A DNA stretch of 44,744 nucleotides from Planctomicrobium piriforme. GTDB taxonomy: Bacteria; Planctomycetota; Planctomycetia; Planctomycetales; Planctomycetaceae. Made by a program: the position numbers and the translations under genes. The stretch covers positions 1 to 44,744 of the forward strand of contig CAMATH010000065.1 in assembly GCA_945860955.1 (NCBI GenBank), written 5' to 3'. Shown here one piece after another: positions 1 to 7,760 of the stretch. The notes below the pieces were generated by a model. It worked only from the letters and a program-made list of their open reading frames with translations. It was not told the origin of the DNA and did not search any database. How positions within the stretch are numbered: position 1 is the stretch's first letter; every line of letters starts with the position of its first letter.

Positions 1-174
1 AAGCCCGTTATCATTGTACCAGAAACGACCGGTTCGCGCGCGAATCTGCCAATTCGAGTTGCCGCCCGCGCCTTCCCAACGAGCCGTGGCGCTCGCACCG
101 CCACGTAAAACCAGGCCGCCGACGCCGGCCGTTCGCCAAATGAGGTGTCCAAAGTGTAAAAAGGGGCCACCCAC
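1..174 (-). CDS. Possible partial hypothetical protein at the window edge
   Basis: A minus-strand frame opens with a GTG at 174 directly after an in-frame TAA and stays open to the window edge. Its translation includes the stretches GGLVLRGGASATARW and NSNWQIRARTGRFWYN, which look like ordinary protein rather than shadow sequence. It lies downstream of the first Uma2-like gene on the same strand. I do not recognise the family, and the C-terminal part lies outside the window, so this is a weak call that rests only on open frame and residue composition. Confidence 0.25.
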   Translation of the reverse strand, partial: MGGPFLHFGHLIWRTAGVGGLVLRGGASATARWEGAGGNSNWQIRARTGRFWYNDNGL

Positions 175-208
175 TTAAAATATGCTAGTAATCACGATGA
201 AGCGTCGA

Positions 209-811
209 TCATCTCCTGGTGTCCTCCGTCGCCTCCGAAAGGTCCAATCGCACTCCCGAGTAGATCTCCGACAACGGAACCGACACCGGAATCGAACTGA
301 ATTCGAACGTCGCCATGGGATCGGAAAAGAACCGGATCAGCCAGTTGTCGTCCGGCTGCCGCGTGTAGCGTTCCAGTAGCGCCTGATCCTGCGTGACCAG
401 CACATACTCCCGCACGCTCGCCAACTGGCGATAATGCTTGAACTTGGTGACCCGGTCGTAGTTTTCCGTCGATTCGGACAGCACCTCGACGATGACGGTA
501 GGATTCAACAGCGTGTCGAGCGATTGATCTTCAAACTGCGGTTCGCCACACACTACGACAATGTCGGGATAGGTATAGAGTCCAGTGGCTGGAATCTTGA
601 CTCGCTGATCACTGGTCACCACCCTACACGGGCCACCTTTCAGTTGAATGCCGACCTCTCGGGCGAAGTTGTCCTTGATCAGATTATGCCGCCAGCGGGC
701 ACCCGACATGGCGAACATCTCGCCGCGGAAGTACTCGCTCCGCGTCGCGGCCTTCCGCTCAATCGCGAGGTATTGTTCCGGCGTCAGAAAATTGTCGGGG
801 ACTGTAGACAT
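209..811 (-). CDS. Uma2 family endonuclease-like protein (DUF820), copy 1
   Basis: A 200-residue protein of the Uma2/DUF820 family, whose members carry a PD-(D/E)XK nuclease fold and are often multi-copy in planctomycetes and cyanobacteria. Visible features are the N-terminal LTPEQYLAIER helix typical of the family, the YPDIVVV strand with the family aspartate, and TVIVEVLSEST with the family glutamate. The length is normal. The start is the ATG at 811. It is a close tandem duplicate of the gene at 879-1502, sharing most residues from start to about residue 190 and diverging only in the last few. The cellular role of the family is not established; nuclease activity is inferred from fold only. 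It follows the metal-efflux operon on the same strand but has no evident functional link to it. Confidence 0.85.
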   Translation of the reverse strand: MSTVPDNFLTPEQYLAIERKAATRSEYFRGEMFAMSGARWRHNLIKDNFAREVGIQLKGGPCRVVTSDQRVKIPATGLYTYPDIVVVCGEPQFEDQSLDTLLNPTVIVEVLSESTENYDRVTKFKHYRQLASVREYVLVTQDQALLERYTRQPDDNWLIRFFSDPMATFEFSSIPVSVPLSEIYSGVRLDLSEATEDTRR

Positions 812-878
812 GGTTGAGGCTCGAGTTCAATGTCGCAATCTGTGTTGGAAACCACGGACTTGATCGTCTATGCAACGA

Positions 879-1502
879 CTACGGTTCCGTCGCCGGTCGA
901 TCATTCCCGGCACCACCGGTCGCCTCAGCTTGATCAAGCCGCACGCCCGAATAGATCTCCGACAACGGAACCGACACCGGAATCGAACAGAATTCAAACG
1001 TCGCCGTGAGATCCGAAAAGAACCGAATCAACCAGTTGTCATCGGGTTGCCGCGTGTAGCGCTCCAGTAGAGCCTGATCCTGCGAGACCAGCACATATTC
1101 TCGCACGCTTGCCAACTGGCGATAATGCTTGAACTTGGTAACCCGGTCGTAGTTTTCCGTCGATTCGGACAACACCTCGACGATGACGGTCGGATTCAAC
1201 AGCGTGTCGAGCGTTCGATCTTCAAACTGTGGTTCACCGCACACTACGACAATGTCCGGATAGGTATAGAGTCCGGTGGCTGGGATCTTGACCCGCTGAT
1301 CACTGGTGACCACGCGACACGGGCCATTCTTCAGTTGACTTCGAGTTTCACCGGCGAAGTTGTCTTTGATCAGATTATGCCGCCACCGGGCACCCGACAT
1401 TGCGAACATCTCGCCGCGGAAGTATTCACTCCGCGTCGCGGCCTTTCGCTCAATCGCGAGGTACTGTTCCGGCGTCAGAAATTGGCTGGGGGCGGTTGAC
1501 AT
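879..1502 (-). CDS. Uma2 family endonuclease-like protein (DUF820), copy 2
   Basis: A 207-residue second copy of the Uma2/DUF820 protein, with the same LTPEQYLAIER start, YPDIVVV and IVEVLSEST motifs and long identical stretches at DNA level to copy 1. The frame extends upstream to 1592, but the ATG at 1502 is preferred because the protein from there (MSTAPSQFLTPEQ) aligns with the start of copy 1 and the extra 30 residues do not. The copies differ mainly in a short segment near residues 50-58 and at the C-terminus. The spacing of 67 bases between copies suggests a recent local duplication. Function is unknown beyond the predicted nuclease fold. Confidence 0.85.
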   Translation of the reverse strand: MSTAPSQFLTPEQYLAIERKAATRSEYFRGEMFAMSGARWRHNLIKDNFAGETRSQLKNGPCRVVTSDQRVKIPATGLYTYPDIVVVCGEPQFEDRTLDTLLNPTVIVEVLSESTENYDRVTKFKHYRQLASVREYVLVSQDQALLERYTRQPDDNWLIRFFSDLTATFEFCSIPVSVPLSEIYSGVRLDQAEATGGAGNDRPATEP

Positions 1503-1588
1503 TGTTGAGACTCGTGACGGGCAGAAGCGCCGGATGATTCTATCAGAAGCTCGATTCGTGTGAAGAAGGTCTCTCTGGCCCGTGGCTT

Positions 1589-2470
1589 TCATTCCTGGAA
1601 CGGTTCCATATGGACCAGTACTCCCCCGATTCCCTTCACAGCACCACGAATCGCCGATTTCACCCGGCCTCCCAGACTATGGGATTCCCGTAACGGCAGA
1701 TCCCCCAGTGCCTGGACGTGAATGTCGACGAAGAAGTGCATGCCGGCCCGCCGGACCGCCAGCTTTTCAATCGCACGCACGCCATCCACCTGGGAGGCGA
1801 CTTCGCGCACCCGGTCAATCATCGCGGCGTCGGGGCTGCGATCCATCAAGTCAAAAATCGCCCCCTTCAGCATCAGGGTGCCGTTAGTGAAAATCACCCC
1901 CGATGCCACCAGCGCCGCCCAATCGTCCGCCGGTTCCCAGCCTTCTCCCATGACCAGTGCCACACTGATTCCAATGAACGCCGCGGCTGACGTGATCGCG
2001 TCGCTCATGTGGTGCCAGGCGTCGGCCTGAACCGCCCGGCTGCCAATCTCATCCCCCGCCGCTTTGACCCGCCGTGAAACAAACCATTTCACCACGATGA
2101 CTGCGACCAAGACTCCCAACGTCCAGGGGGCGGGCGCGTGATGAGGTGTGAGAATCTCGCGGATCGCCTCAACCGCGATCCCGATCGCCGTCCCCAGCAG
2201 CATGAGCGCGACGACCGCCGCCGAGAGTGTCTCGGCTCGGCCGTATCCAAACGGGAACTCGTCGTTCGGTTCGCGACTGGCCAGCCGCAGTCCCCCCAGA
2301 ACGATCAATGAGGAGAAAATGTCCGAGGTCGACTCGACCGCGTCGGCGACCAGGGCGTAGGCGTTCCCCACCACGCCAGCCACCAGTTTGATGGCGGCGA
2401 GCGCGGCGTTTACAAGTACGCTTAATTGGGCCGATCGCACTCCCTGGTCGACGGAGGGACGGTTACTCAT
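1589..2470 (-). CDS. Cation diffusion facilitator (CDF) family transporter
   Basis: A 293-residue inner-membrane divalent cation/proton antiporter that would export metals such as zinc, cobalt or iron from the cytoplasm. About six membrane segments span residues 12-190, followed by a cytoplasmic C-terminal domain (about 205-293) with the usual beta-alpha-beta metallochaperone-like pattern. Metal-site motifs are visible: ESTSD in the second membrane segment and HHMSD (HxxxD) in the fifth. The length matches the family. The ATG at 2470 overlaps the end of the upstream lipoprotein gene by 8 bases, which suggests translational coupling and places it last in the metal-efflux operon. It would load metal into the periplasm, where the RND system could carry it out; this cooperation is inferred from position. 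Confidence 0.92.
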   Translation of the reverse strand: MSNRPSVDQGVRSAQLSVLVNAALAAIKLVAGVVGNAYALVADAVESTSDIFSSLIVLGGLRLASREPNDEFPFGYGRAETLSAAVVALMLLGTAIGIAVEAIREILTPHHAPAPWTLGVLVAVIVVKWFVSRRVKAAGDEIGSRAVQADAWHHMSDAITSAAAFIGISVALVMGEGWEPADDWAALVASGVIFTNGTLMLKGAIFDLMDRSPDAAMIDRVREVASQVDGVRAIEKLAVRRAGMHFFVDIHVQALGDLPLRESHSLGGRVKSAIRGAVKGIGGVLVHMEPFQE

Positions 2471-2897
2471 GTTCTTCGATCGCGGGGGGTTCCTTGCCGT
2501 ACTTCGCGCGGTACTGTTTGGCGAATTTCTCTTTCAAACCGGGGTCGCAGACAAAGCACTGCGACTTCGCCCGATCGTGTTCCTCGCACCAGTCCCCCTT
2601 CTTCTGAAACTGTAACGCGACTTTGGGGCTGCACATGCTGCAGACCGCCTCCGGGATGCCATGCTCATCGCACCACCATCCGGAGTGTGCTGTGTCGCCG
2701 GTCCCCTCGTCGTGATCGTGACCGTCATGTTCGTGACCGGCTTCAGCGTGTGGAGACGGCTTCTCCTTCGCGTTTGGGGCAGCGCCGGAATTGGCGGTTC
2801 CCGTCGGTGCGGGAGACGGATTGCCGCAGCCGGAGGCGAAAACGGCCAGCGACAGCAGCAACCCGGGCAGCAACAGAAACCGAGTGTTGTTCGACAT
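2463..2897 (-). CDS. Cys/His-rich metal-binding lipoprotein of the efflux operon
   Basis: A 144-residue exported lipoprotein. The N-terminus has a hydrophobic segment (residues 7-20) ending in a lipobox ASGC, with Cys24 as the predicted lipidated residue. A His/Asp-rich stretch (HEHDGHDHDE, residues 55-64) is followed by two copies of C-x2-H-x6-C-x2-C: C76/H79/C86/C89 and C104/H107/C114/C117. The same spacing recurs in both adaptor proteins of this operon. I infer a periplasmic metal-capture role. The frame runs up to 3026, but the ATG at 2897 is chosen because it places the signal peptide at the very N-terminus. The gene sits between the RND pump and the CDF transporter and overlaps the latter. 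The protein is not a named family that I recognise. Confidence 0.8.
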   Translation of the reverse strand: MSNNTRFLLLPGLLLSLAVFASGCGNPSPAPTGTANSGAAPNAKEKPSPHAEAGHEHDGHDHDEGTGDTAHSGWWCDEHGIPEAVCSMCSPKVALQFQKKGDWCEEHDRAKSQCFVCDPGLKEKFAKQYRAKYGKEPPAIEEHE

Positions 2898-3022
2898 GGG
2901 GGGACTCCGTTCAAAAGTGTTGTGTGAGAAGTGTAACGGGAAGGGACAGTGAAATGGCGTTCGATGAAATTGCGGGCGGCCGCAACCCCGGGGTTGATCT
3001 GATTCCCATAAATGACGACGGC

Positions 3023-6000
3023 TCATCCGTGCGATGTGTCGGGTTTGGCAGGCTCCTCCATCGCATCCCAGTTCTCGCCGAACAGCCAGACCAGTTGACT
3101 GTCAGTCAGTCCAAACAGTCGGTGACACGTCCAGCGACCGAAATGCGCGATCGTGTCGAAAACCACGTACAAGACGCGGATCACCAACAGCGACATCACC
3201 ATCGCGCTGATCACACCGCCAATGACCACGGTCGCGAGCGGCCGTTGCACCTCGGCCCCCATCCCCGAACTGAGCGCCATCGGCAGAAATCCCAGGCTGG
3301 CGACCAGTGTGGTCATGAGGACCGGTCGCAACCGGGTGACGGCAGCTTCGCGCACCGCGTCGTCCCTGCGCATTCCCTGGCTGCGGAGTTGTCGGATGTA
3401 CGAGACCAGAATCATATCATCCAGGACCGCGACCCCCGACATCGCGATGAATCCAATCGCCGCCGAGATGGAAAACGGCATGTCCCGCAGCCACAACGCG
3501 ATAATTCCCCCGACCCAGCCGAGTGGCACACCGGTCAATACCCGGGCGGAATCAAACACGTTGCGGTAGGTAAGAAACAGCAGTGTGAATATCAGCACGA
3601 CCGCCGCGGGAACCACAATCAGCAGTCGCAGTCGGGCACTGTCAAAATGTTCAAACTGCCCGCCCCATTCCACCCGGTACCTTCCCGAGGGGAGCGGCAC
3701 CCGTTCTGCGACCGCGCGGCGCGCCTCAGCGACAAAGCCAATCATGTCCCGCCCCCGCACATTGCACGAGACTCCGATGCGACGTTGTCCCCATTCCCGG
3801 GTGATTGTGGATGGCCCCTCGACCGTCTCGATCTTCGCCAAAGTAGACAACGGCAATCGTTCCCCCGACGCGGTCGGAATGAGAATCCCGCCGATCGCCT
3901 CGGGTGTCTGACGGATCGACTCGGGCAGTCGCACGACCAGCGGAAACCGCAGTTGCCCCTCGGTCACATCGCCAACCGGCCGACTGCCAATCGCTTCCAC
4001 GACGTCGAGGACGTCGCTGGCGGCGACCCCGTACCGCGCGATCGCGTCCTGGTCAATTCGAATTTGCAGAATCGGCTGCCCGGTGATCTGCTCGACCGAG
4101 ATATCCGCCCCACCGGGAATCGACTGGAGGACACGCTCGATTTCGTGGGCTTTCTGTGCCAGCAGCGTCAAATCGTCTCCAAACAGTTTGACAACCACAT
4201 CCAAGCGACTGCCGGAAATCATTTCGTTCATCCGCAATTCGATCGGCTGCGTGAATGCCAATTTCAGTCCCGGCAGTTCCCGCAGTTCGCGTTCCATCCG
4301 TTCGACCAATTCCGTCTGGGTTTTCGCCCGGGTCCATTGGGATCGCGGGGTGAGGCTGATGAACAGGTCGGTCAGTTCAACCCCCATCGGGTCGGTCGCG
4401 ATTTCAGCCGACCCGATGCGACTCCAGGTATGTCGGATCTCATCGGGAAATGCCGCCAGAAGCGTCTTTTCGAGTTGGGTGTTGCCGCGAACCGATTCAC
4501 TCAGATCGGTCCCCGCCAGTCGGACCACGCTGATGGCGATCGCTCCTTCGGAGAGTCGGGGAATGAACTCCGCCCCCAGTTGCGGCGCGATCATCCCGAA
4601 CGCCACGAGCAGCACGGTCGCCGCTGTTCCCAGTACCGCGACCTTGTGGGTCATGCAGAGTCGCAAAATGGGGTTGTGCAGCGCGTGGGCGATCTTCATG
4701 AATAGGGGCGTCGTCTCGCGAATCCGACGCGGCAGCGCCAGGCTCGCCAGCACGGGAATGAAGGTCATTGACAGGACCATCGAACCGAGCAGCGCGAAGA
4801 TCACCGTCAGCGCCATCGGTCGGAAGAGCTTTCCTTCAATCCCCTCGAGCGTCAGGATCGGCAGATAGACGATCATGATGATCAGTTCGCCAAACAAGGT
4901 TGGCTTGCGAACCTCGAGGGCGGCATCGCGGATCACGTCGAGCTTGCTCCGCCGGTCGAGATCGCCATGCGCGATGTGCCTCACGCAGTTTTCAACCATC
5001 ACAACTGAGCTGTCGACGATCATTCCAAAGTCGAGCGCGCCGAGACTGAGCAGACTGGCCGCGATTCCGACCTGAAGCATCCCCGAGAACGCGCACAGCA
5101 TCGACAGCGGAATCGCCAACGCGACAACTGCCGCCGCCCGCAGATTCCCCAGAAACAGAAACAGGACGGTGACGACCAGCAACCCCCCTTCGAACAGGTT
5201 GCGACGCACAGTGTCGATCACGTGGTCAACGAGTTCGGTGCGGTCATAGACCGGCACAACTTCTATGCCCGCCGGCAGTGAGTGACTCACTTCCTCAAGC
5301 TTCTGCTTCAACTGGCGGGTGACCACATGGCTGTTTTCTCCCATCAGCATGAAGCCAAGACCCAAAACCACTTCCCCCTGCCCGTCGGCCGTCACCGCCC
5401 CCCGCCGGATTTCGTGGCCAATCTCCACGTCGGCGACATCTTTCACGCGAATCGGAACCCCCTCCTTGGCGGCACACACAATGTTCCCGATCTGTTCCAC
5501 AGTGACGGTCCGCCCCATGCCGTGGACCAACTGCATCTGACTCCCGACAGTGATATTCCCTCCGCCGATGTTGCGGTTGTTCTTCTCGACCGCGGTGACC
5601 ACCTGCTCGAATGTCAGATCGAATTGGATCAGCCGGCGCGGATCGATGCGCACCTGATACTGTTTTTCGAAGCCCCCCCAACTATTGATCTCGGCGGTCC
5701 CCGCGACAGTTCGCAGCGCCGGCTTGATGACCCAGTCGTGAACGGTCCGAATTTCGGTCAGTCGACTCTCCCGTTCATCGACCGGCAGACCGGAAATGTC
5801 TTCGGTCGGCCGGACGACGTAATGAAACACTTCTCCCAGTCCACTCGACACCGGACCCATTTTAGGACGGGCGATTCCTGCCGGTAGTTCGACGGTCGAG
5901 AGTCGCTCGGTAATCAACTGCCGGGCGAAATAGATTTCGGTTCCGTCGGCGAAGACAACCGTCACCTGCGAGAGCCCGAACTTCGAAACGGAGCGCAACG

Positions 6001-6241
6001 CGATGAGCTTGCGCATACCGCCGAGAGATTGTTCGATCGGAAATGTGATCTGCCGTTCGACCTCTTCAGGATTGAGTGCCGGCGCTGTGGTGTTGATCTG
6101 CACCATCACCGGTGTCGTGTCGGGAAAGGCGTCGATGTCCAGGCGCTGTAGCGACAGAAAGCCGCACACCGCCACTGCAAGGGTGATGAAAATCACCAGC
6201 GCGCGATGCCGGAGAGACGCTTCAATCAGCCAGTTGAGCAT
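3023..6241 (-). CDS. CzcA/CusA-type heavy-metal efflux RND transporter
   Basis: A 1072-residue inner-membrane RND pump that uses the proton gradient to expel metal ions through the envelope. The architecture is canonical: a first membrane helix near residue 15, a periplasmic porter domain with PDTTPVMVQI and FGLSQVTVVF signatures, six membrane segments, a second periplasmic domain and six more segments. The heavy-metal-type signature in the fourth helix, LDFGMIVDSSVVMVEN, has Asp404, Asp410 and Glu417, two positions off the D402/D408/E415 triad of Cupriavidus CzcA, so a Zn/Co/Cd-type substrate is more likely than copper/silver. The frame extends to a TTG at 6262; the ATG at 6241 (MLNWLIEASLRHR) matches the usual family start. 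Two adaptor genes lie directly upstream; no outer-membrane TolC-like factor is present in this window. Confidence 0.95.
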   Translation of the reverse strand: MLNWLIEASLRHRALVIFITLAVAVCGFLSLQRLDIDAFPDTTPVMVQINTTAPALNPEEVERQITFPIEQSLGGMRKLIALRSVSKFGLSQVTVVFADGTEIYFARQLITERLSTVELPAGIARPKMGPVSSGLGEVFHYVVRPTEDISGLPVDERESRLTEIRTVHDWVIKPALRTVAGTAEINSWGGFEKQYQVRIDPRRLIQFDLTFEQVVTAVEKNNRNIGGGNITVGSQMQLVHGMGRTVTVEQIGNIVCAAKEGVPIRVKDVADVEIGHEIRRGAVTADGQGEVVLGLGFMLMGENSHVVTRQLKQKLEEVSHSLPAGIEVVPVYDRTELVDHVIDTVRRNLFEGGLLVVTVLFLFLGNLRAAAVVALAIPLSMLCAFSGMLQVGIAASLLSLGALDFGMIVDSSVVMVENCVRHIAHGDLDRRSKLDVIRDAALEVRKPTLFGELIIMIVYLPILTLEGIEGKLFRPMALTVIFALLGSMVLSMTFIPVLASLALPRRIRETTPLFMKIAHALHNPILRLCMTHKVAVLGTAATVLLVAFGMIAPQLGAEFIPRLSEGAIAISVVRLAGTDLSESVRGNTQLEKTLLAAFPDEIRHTWSRIGSAEIATDPMGVELTDLFISLTPRSQWTRAKTQTELVERMERELRELPGLKLAFTQPIELRMNEMISGSRLDVVVKLFGDDLTLLAQKAHEIERVLQSIPGGADISVEQITGQPILQIRIDQDAIARYGVAASDVLDVVEAIGSRPVGDVTEGQLRFPLVVRLPESIRQTPEAIGGILIPTASGERLPLSTLAKIETVEGPSTITREWGQRRIGVSCNVRGRDMIGFVAEARRAVAERVPLPSGRYRVEWGGQFEHFDSARLRLLIVVPAAVVLIFTLLFLTYRNVFDSARVLTGVPLGWVGGIIALWLRDMPFSISAAIGFIAMSGVAVLDDMILVSYIRQLRSQGMRRDDAVREAAVTRLRPVLMTTLVASLGFLPMALSSGMGAEVQRPLATVVIGGVISAMVMSLLVIRVLYVVFDTIAHFGRWTCHRLFGLTDSQLVWLFGENWDAMEEPAKPDTSHG

Positions 6242-6338
6242 GTGGACCTGTGACGTGGACAAACACAGCGATCGGGGAGACGGATGCCGAACTCAAACCG
6301 TTGCGGTTCGAGTCCAGCCTGAGATGGCAGGCAACCCG

Positions 6339-7760
6339 TCAACTGGACGGCGACAAGGGCTTTGCCCGGCGTTTGAGCTGTTGCTGGCTCAAACGTGATC
6401 TCAGCAACTCACTGCCGGCCGTGGCGATGACTTCATCTATGGATAATCCCTTCACGACCTGCACGCCGTCCGCTGTGGAGCCTCCAGTTTGAATCGCGCG
6501 GACGGCGAAGGTCTTCACTCCGCCCGCTTTGAGGAAATCGGGGTTTCGCACAAACACGAATTGCGAATCGCCACGGCCGTGGATCGCCGACTGCGGGACA
6601 ACAATCGCATCGGCGGTCTCCCTCAGCACAATCTGTCCGGTGCCAAAGGCTCCCGCTTTGATCTGCAGCGAACTGTTCTCGACTTCGGCGCGCACCCGCA
6701 AGGTGCGCGTGCGTTCGTCCACAGTGTCGGCGATCCACTGCACCTCCCCCTTGAGTTCTTTTTCCACACCGTCGGGACGAAAGCGGATTTTCTGACCCAT
6801 CTGGATTTTGCGAATTTCCTTCTGGGGGACTTCGAGTGTCACCCACAGTCGGTTCCTGTCGGCGACTGTAAACAACGGTGACGTCGGCCCCACCACTTCC
6901 CCCACCACGGCGTCGGCGGCGACCACGATTCCCGCGATCGGCGATCGCACGGGGATCAAGTTGGAACTCGCCGTCTCCTGGTCGATGTCCGTCACTTCCC
7001 CGGTCGGGATCCCCAGGAATTTCAACTCCTTCAAGACGTCGTTGACGGGATTTTGAGCGAACTGCTCGCCACGAATTCGGAACCCCAGGTTGGACAGCGT
7101 CTCCTGCGCCGCCAGTTGGCGCAGCTCGGCTGCGCGTAACGCCGCCTCGGCTTCGATAATCTGCCGGGCGGGGGCTGCGCCTGTCTCGGCGAGCGGTGCA
7201 AGGCGGTCGACCAGCCCCTGTTTGAGTCGCACGCTGGAGATCGCCTGCACGAATTCGCTCTTCGCTTTCCCAACATCGTGGGCGTCGACCAGAAGCAGTA
7301 CGTCCCCTGCTTCCACCCGATCGCCCAGATGTTTGCGGACACGCCAAATCGTCCCCGAAACCCGACTGGTCAGGTGCGCGGTTCGTGACGGGTCGAACGA
7401 GACTTCCCCCGGGACAAGCAAACTCTCGGTGACCTCCTGCTGCGCGACAACGTCGATCTCGATTCCCGATTTTTCGAAGGCCTCGCCATTGGCGAATTGG
7501 ACCACTGGTTCCCTGGGGTTTTGACAATTTACGCAAATCGATTGCGGGACACCGTGGTCTCCGCACCAGTCGGACAGATCGGCGATCATGGACCGATTCG
7601 ACGACGCCTGCGAAAACTTCCAGTCGGTGAGATGCCCCCACCAGGCGAATCCGCCGAGGGAGATCCAGACGAGCGCTGTGGAACTTGTCGACAGGATCCA
7701 ACGGACGAGCGACGAACCGGCTGATTTCTCAATCGGCGGAGTTGTGGGAAAGACATTCAT
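6339..7760 (-). CDS. RND efflux periplasmic adaptor subunit (CzcB/CusB type), second of two
   Basis: A 473-residue membrane-fusion protein that would link the RND pump to an outer-membrane channel. It has one N-terminal membrane anchor (about residues 20-42), then a C-x2-H-x6-C-x2-C motif (C66, H69, C76, C79), then the usual adaptor order: barrel-sandwich/lipoyl half (SRVSGTIWRVRKHLGDRVEAGD), helical hairpin, second lipoyl half (VRSPIAGIVVAADAVVGEVV) and beta-barrel. The start ATG at 7760 overlaps the stop of the upstream adaptor (TGATG), so the two are translationally coupled and likely made in a fixed ratio. It is clearly paralogous to that neighbour. Whether the two adaptors form a mixed hexamer or serve different metals cannot be told from sequence. 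Confidence 0.92.
   Translation of the reverse strand: MNVFPTTPPIEKSAGSSLVRWILSTSSTALVWISLGGFAWWGHLTDWKFSQASSNRSMIADLSDWCGDHGVPQSICVNCQNPREPVVQFANGEAFEKSGIEIDVVAQQEVTESLLVPGEVSFDPSRTAHLTSRVSGTIWRVRKHLGDRVEAGDVLLLVDAHDVGKAKSEFVQAISSVRLKQGLVDRLAPLAETGAAPARQIIEAEAALRAAELRQLAAQETLSNLGFRIRGEQFAQNPVNDVLKELKFLGIPTGEVTDIDQETASSNLIPVRSPIAGIVVAADAVVGEVVGPTSPLFTVADRNRLWVTLEVPQKEIRKIQMGQKIRFRPDGVEKELKGEVQWIADTVDERTRTLRVRAEVENSSLQIKAGAFGTGQIVLRETADAIVVPQSAIHGRGDSQFVFVRNPDFLKAGGVKTFAVRAIQTGGSTADGVQVVKGLSIDEVIATAGSELLRSRLSQQQLKRRAKPLSPSS

Noticed and set aside
2426-4705. Long open frame of 759 residues on the plus strand
   Set aside because: It is antisense to the CzcA-type pump and the lipoprotein, has Arg/Pro/His-rich composition typical of shadow frames in high-GC DNA, and no recognisable motifs.
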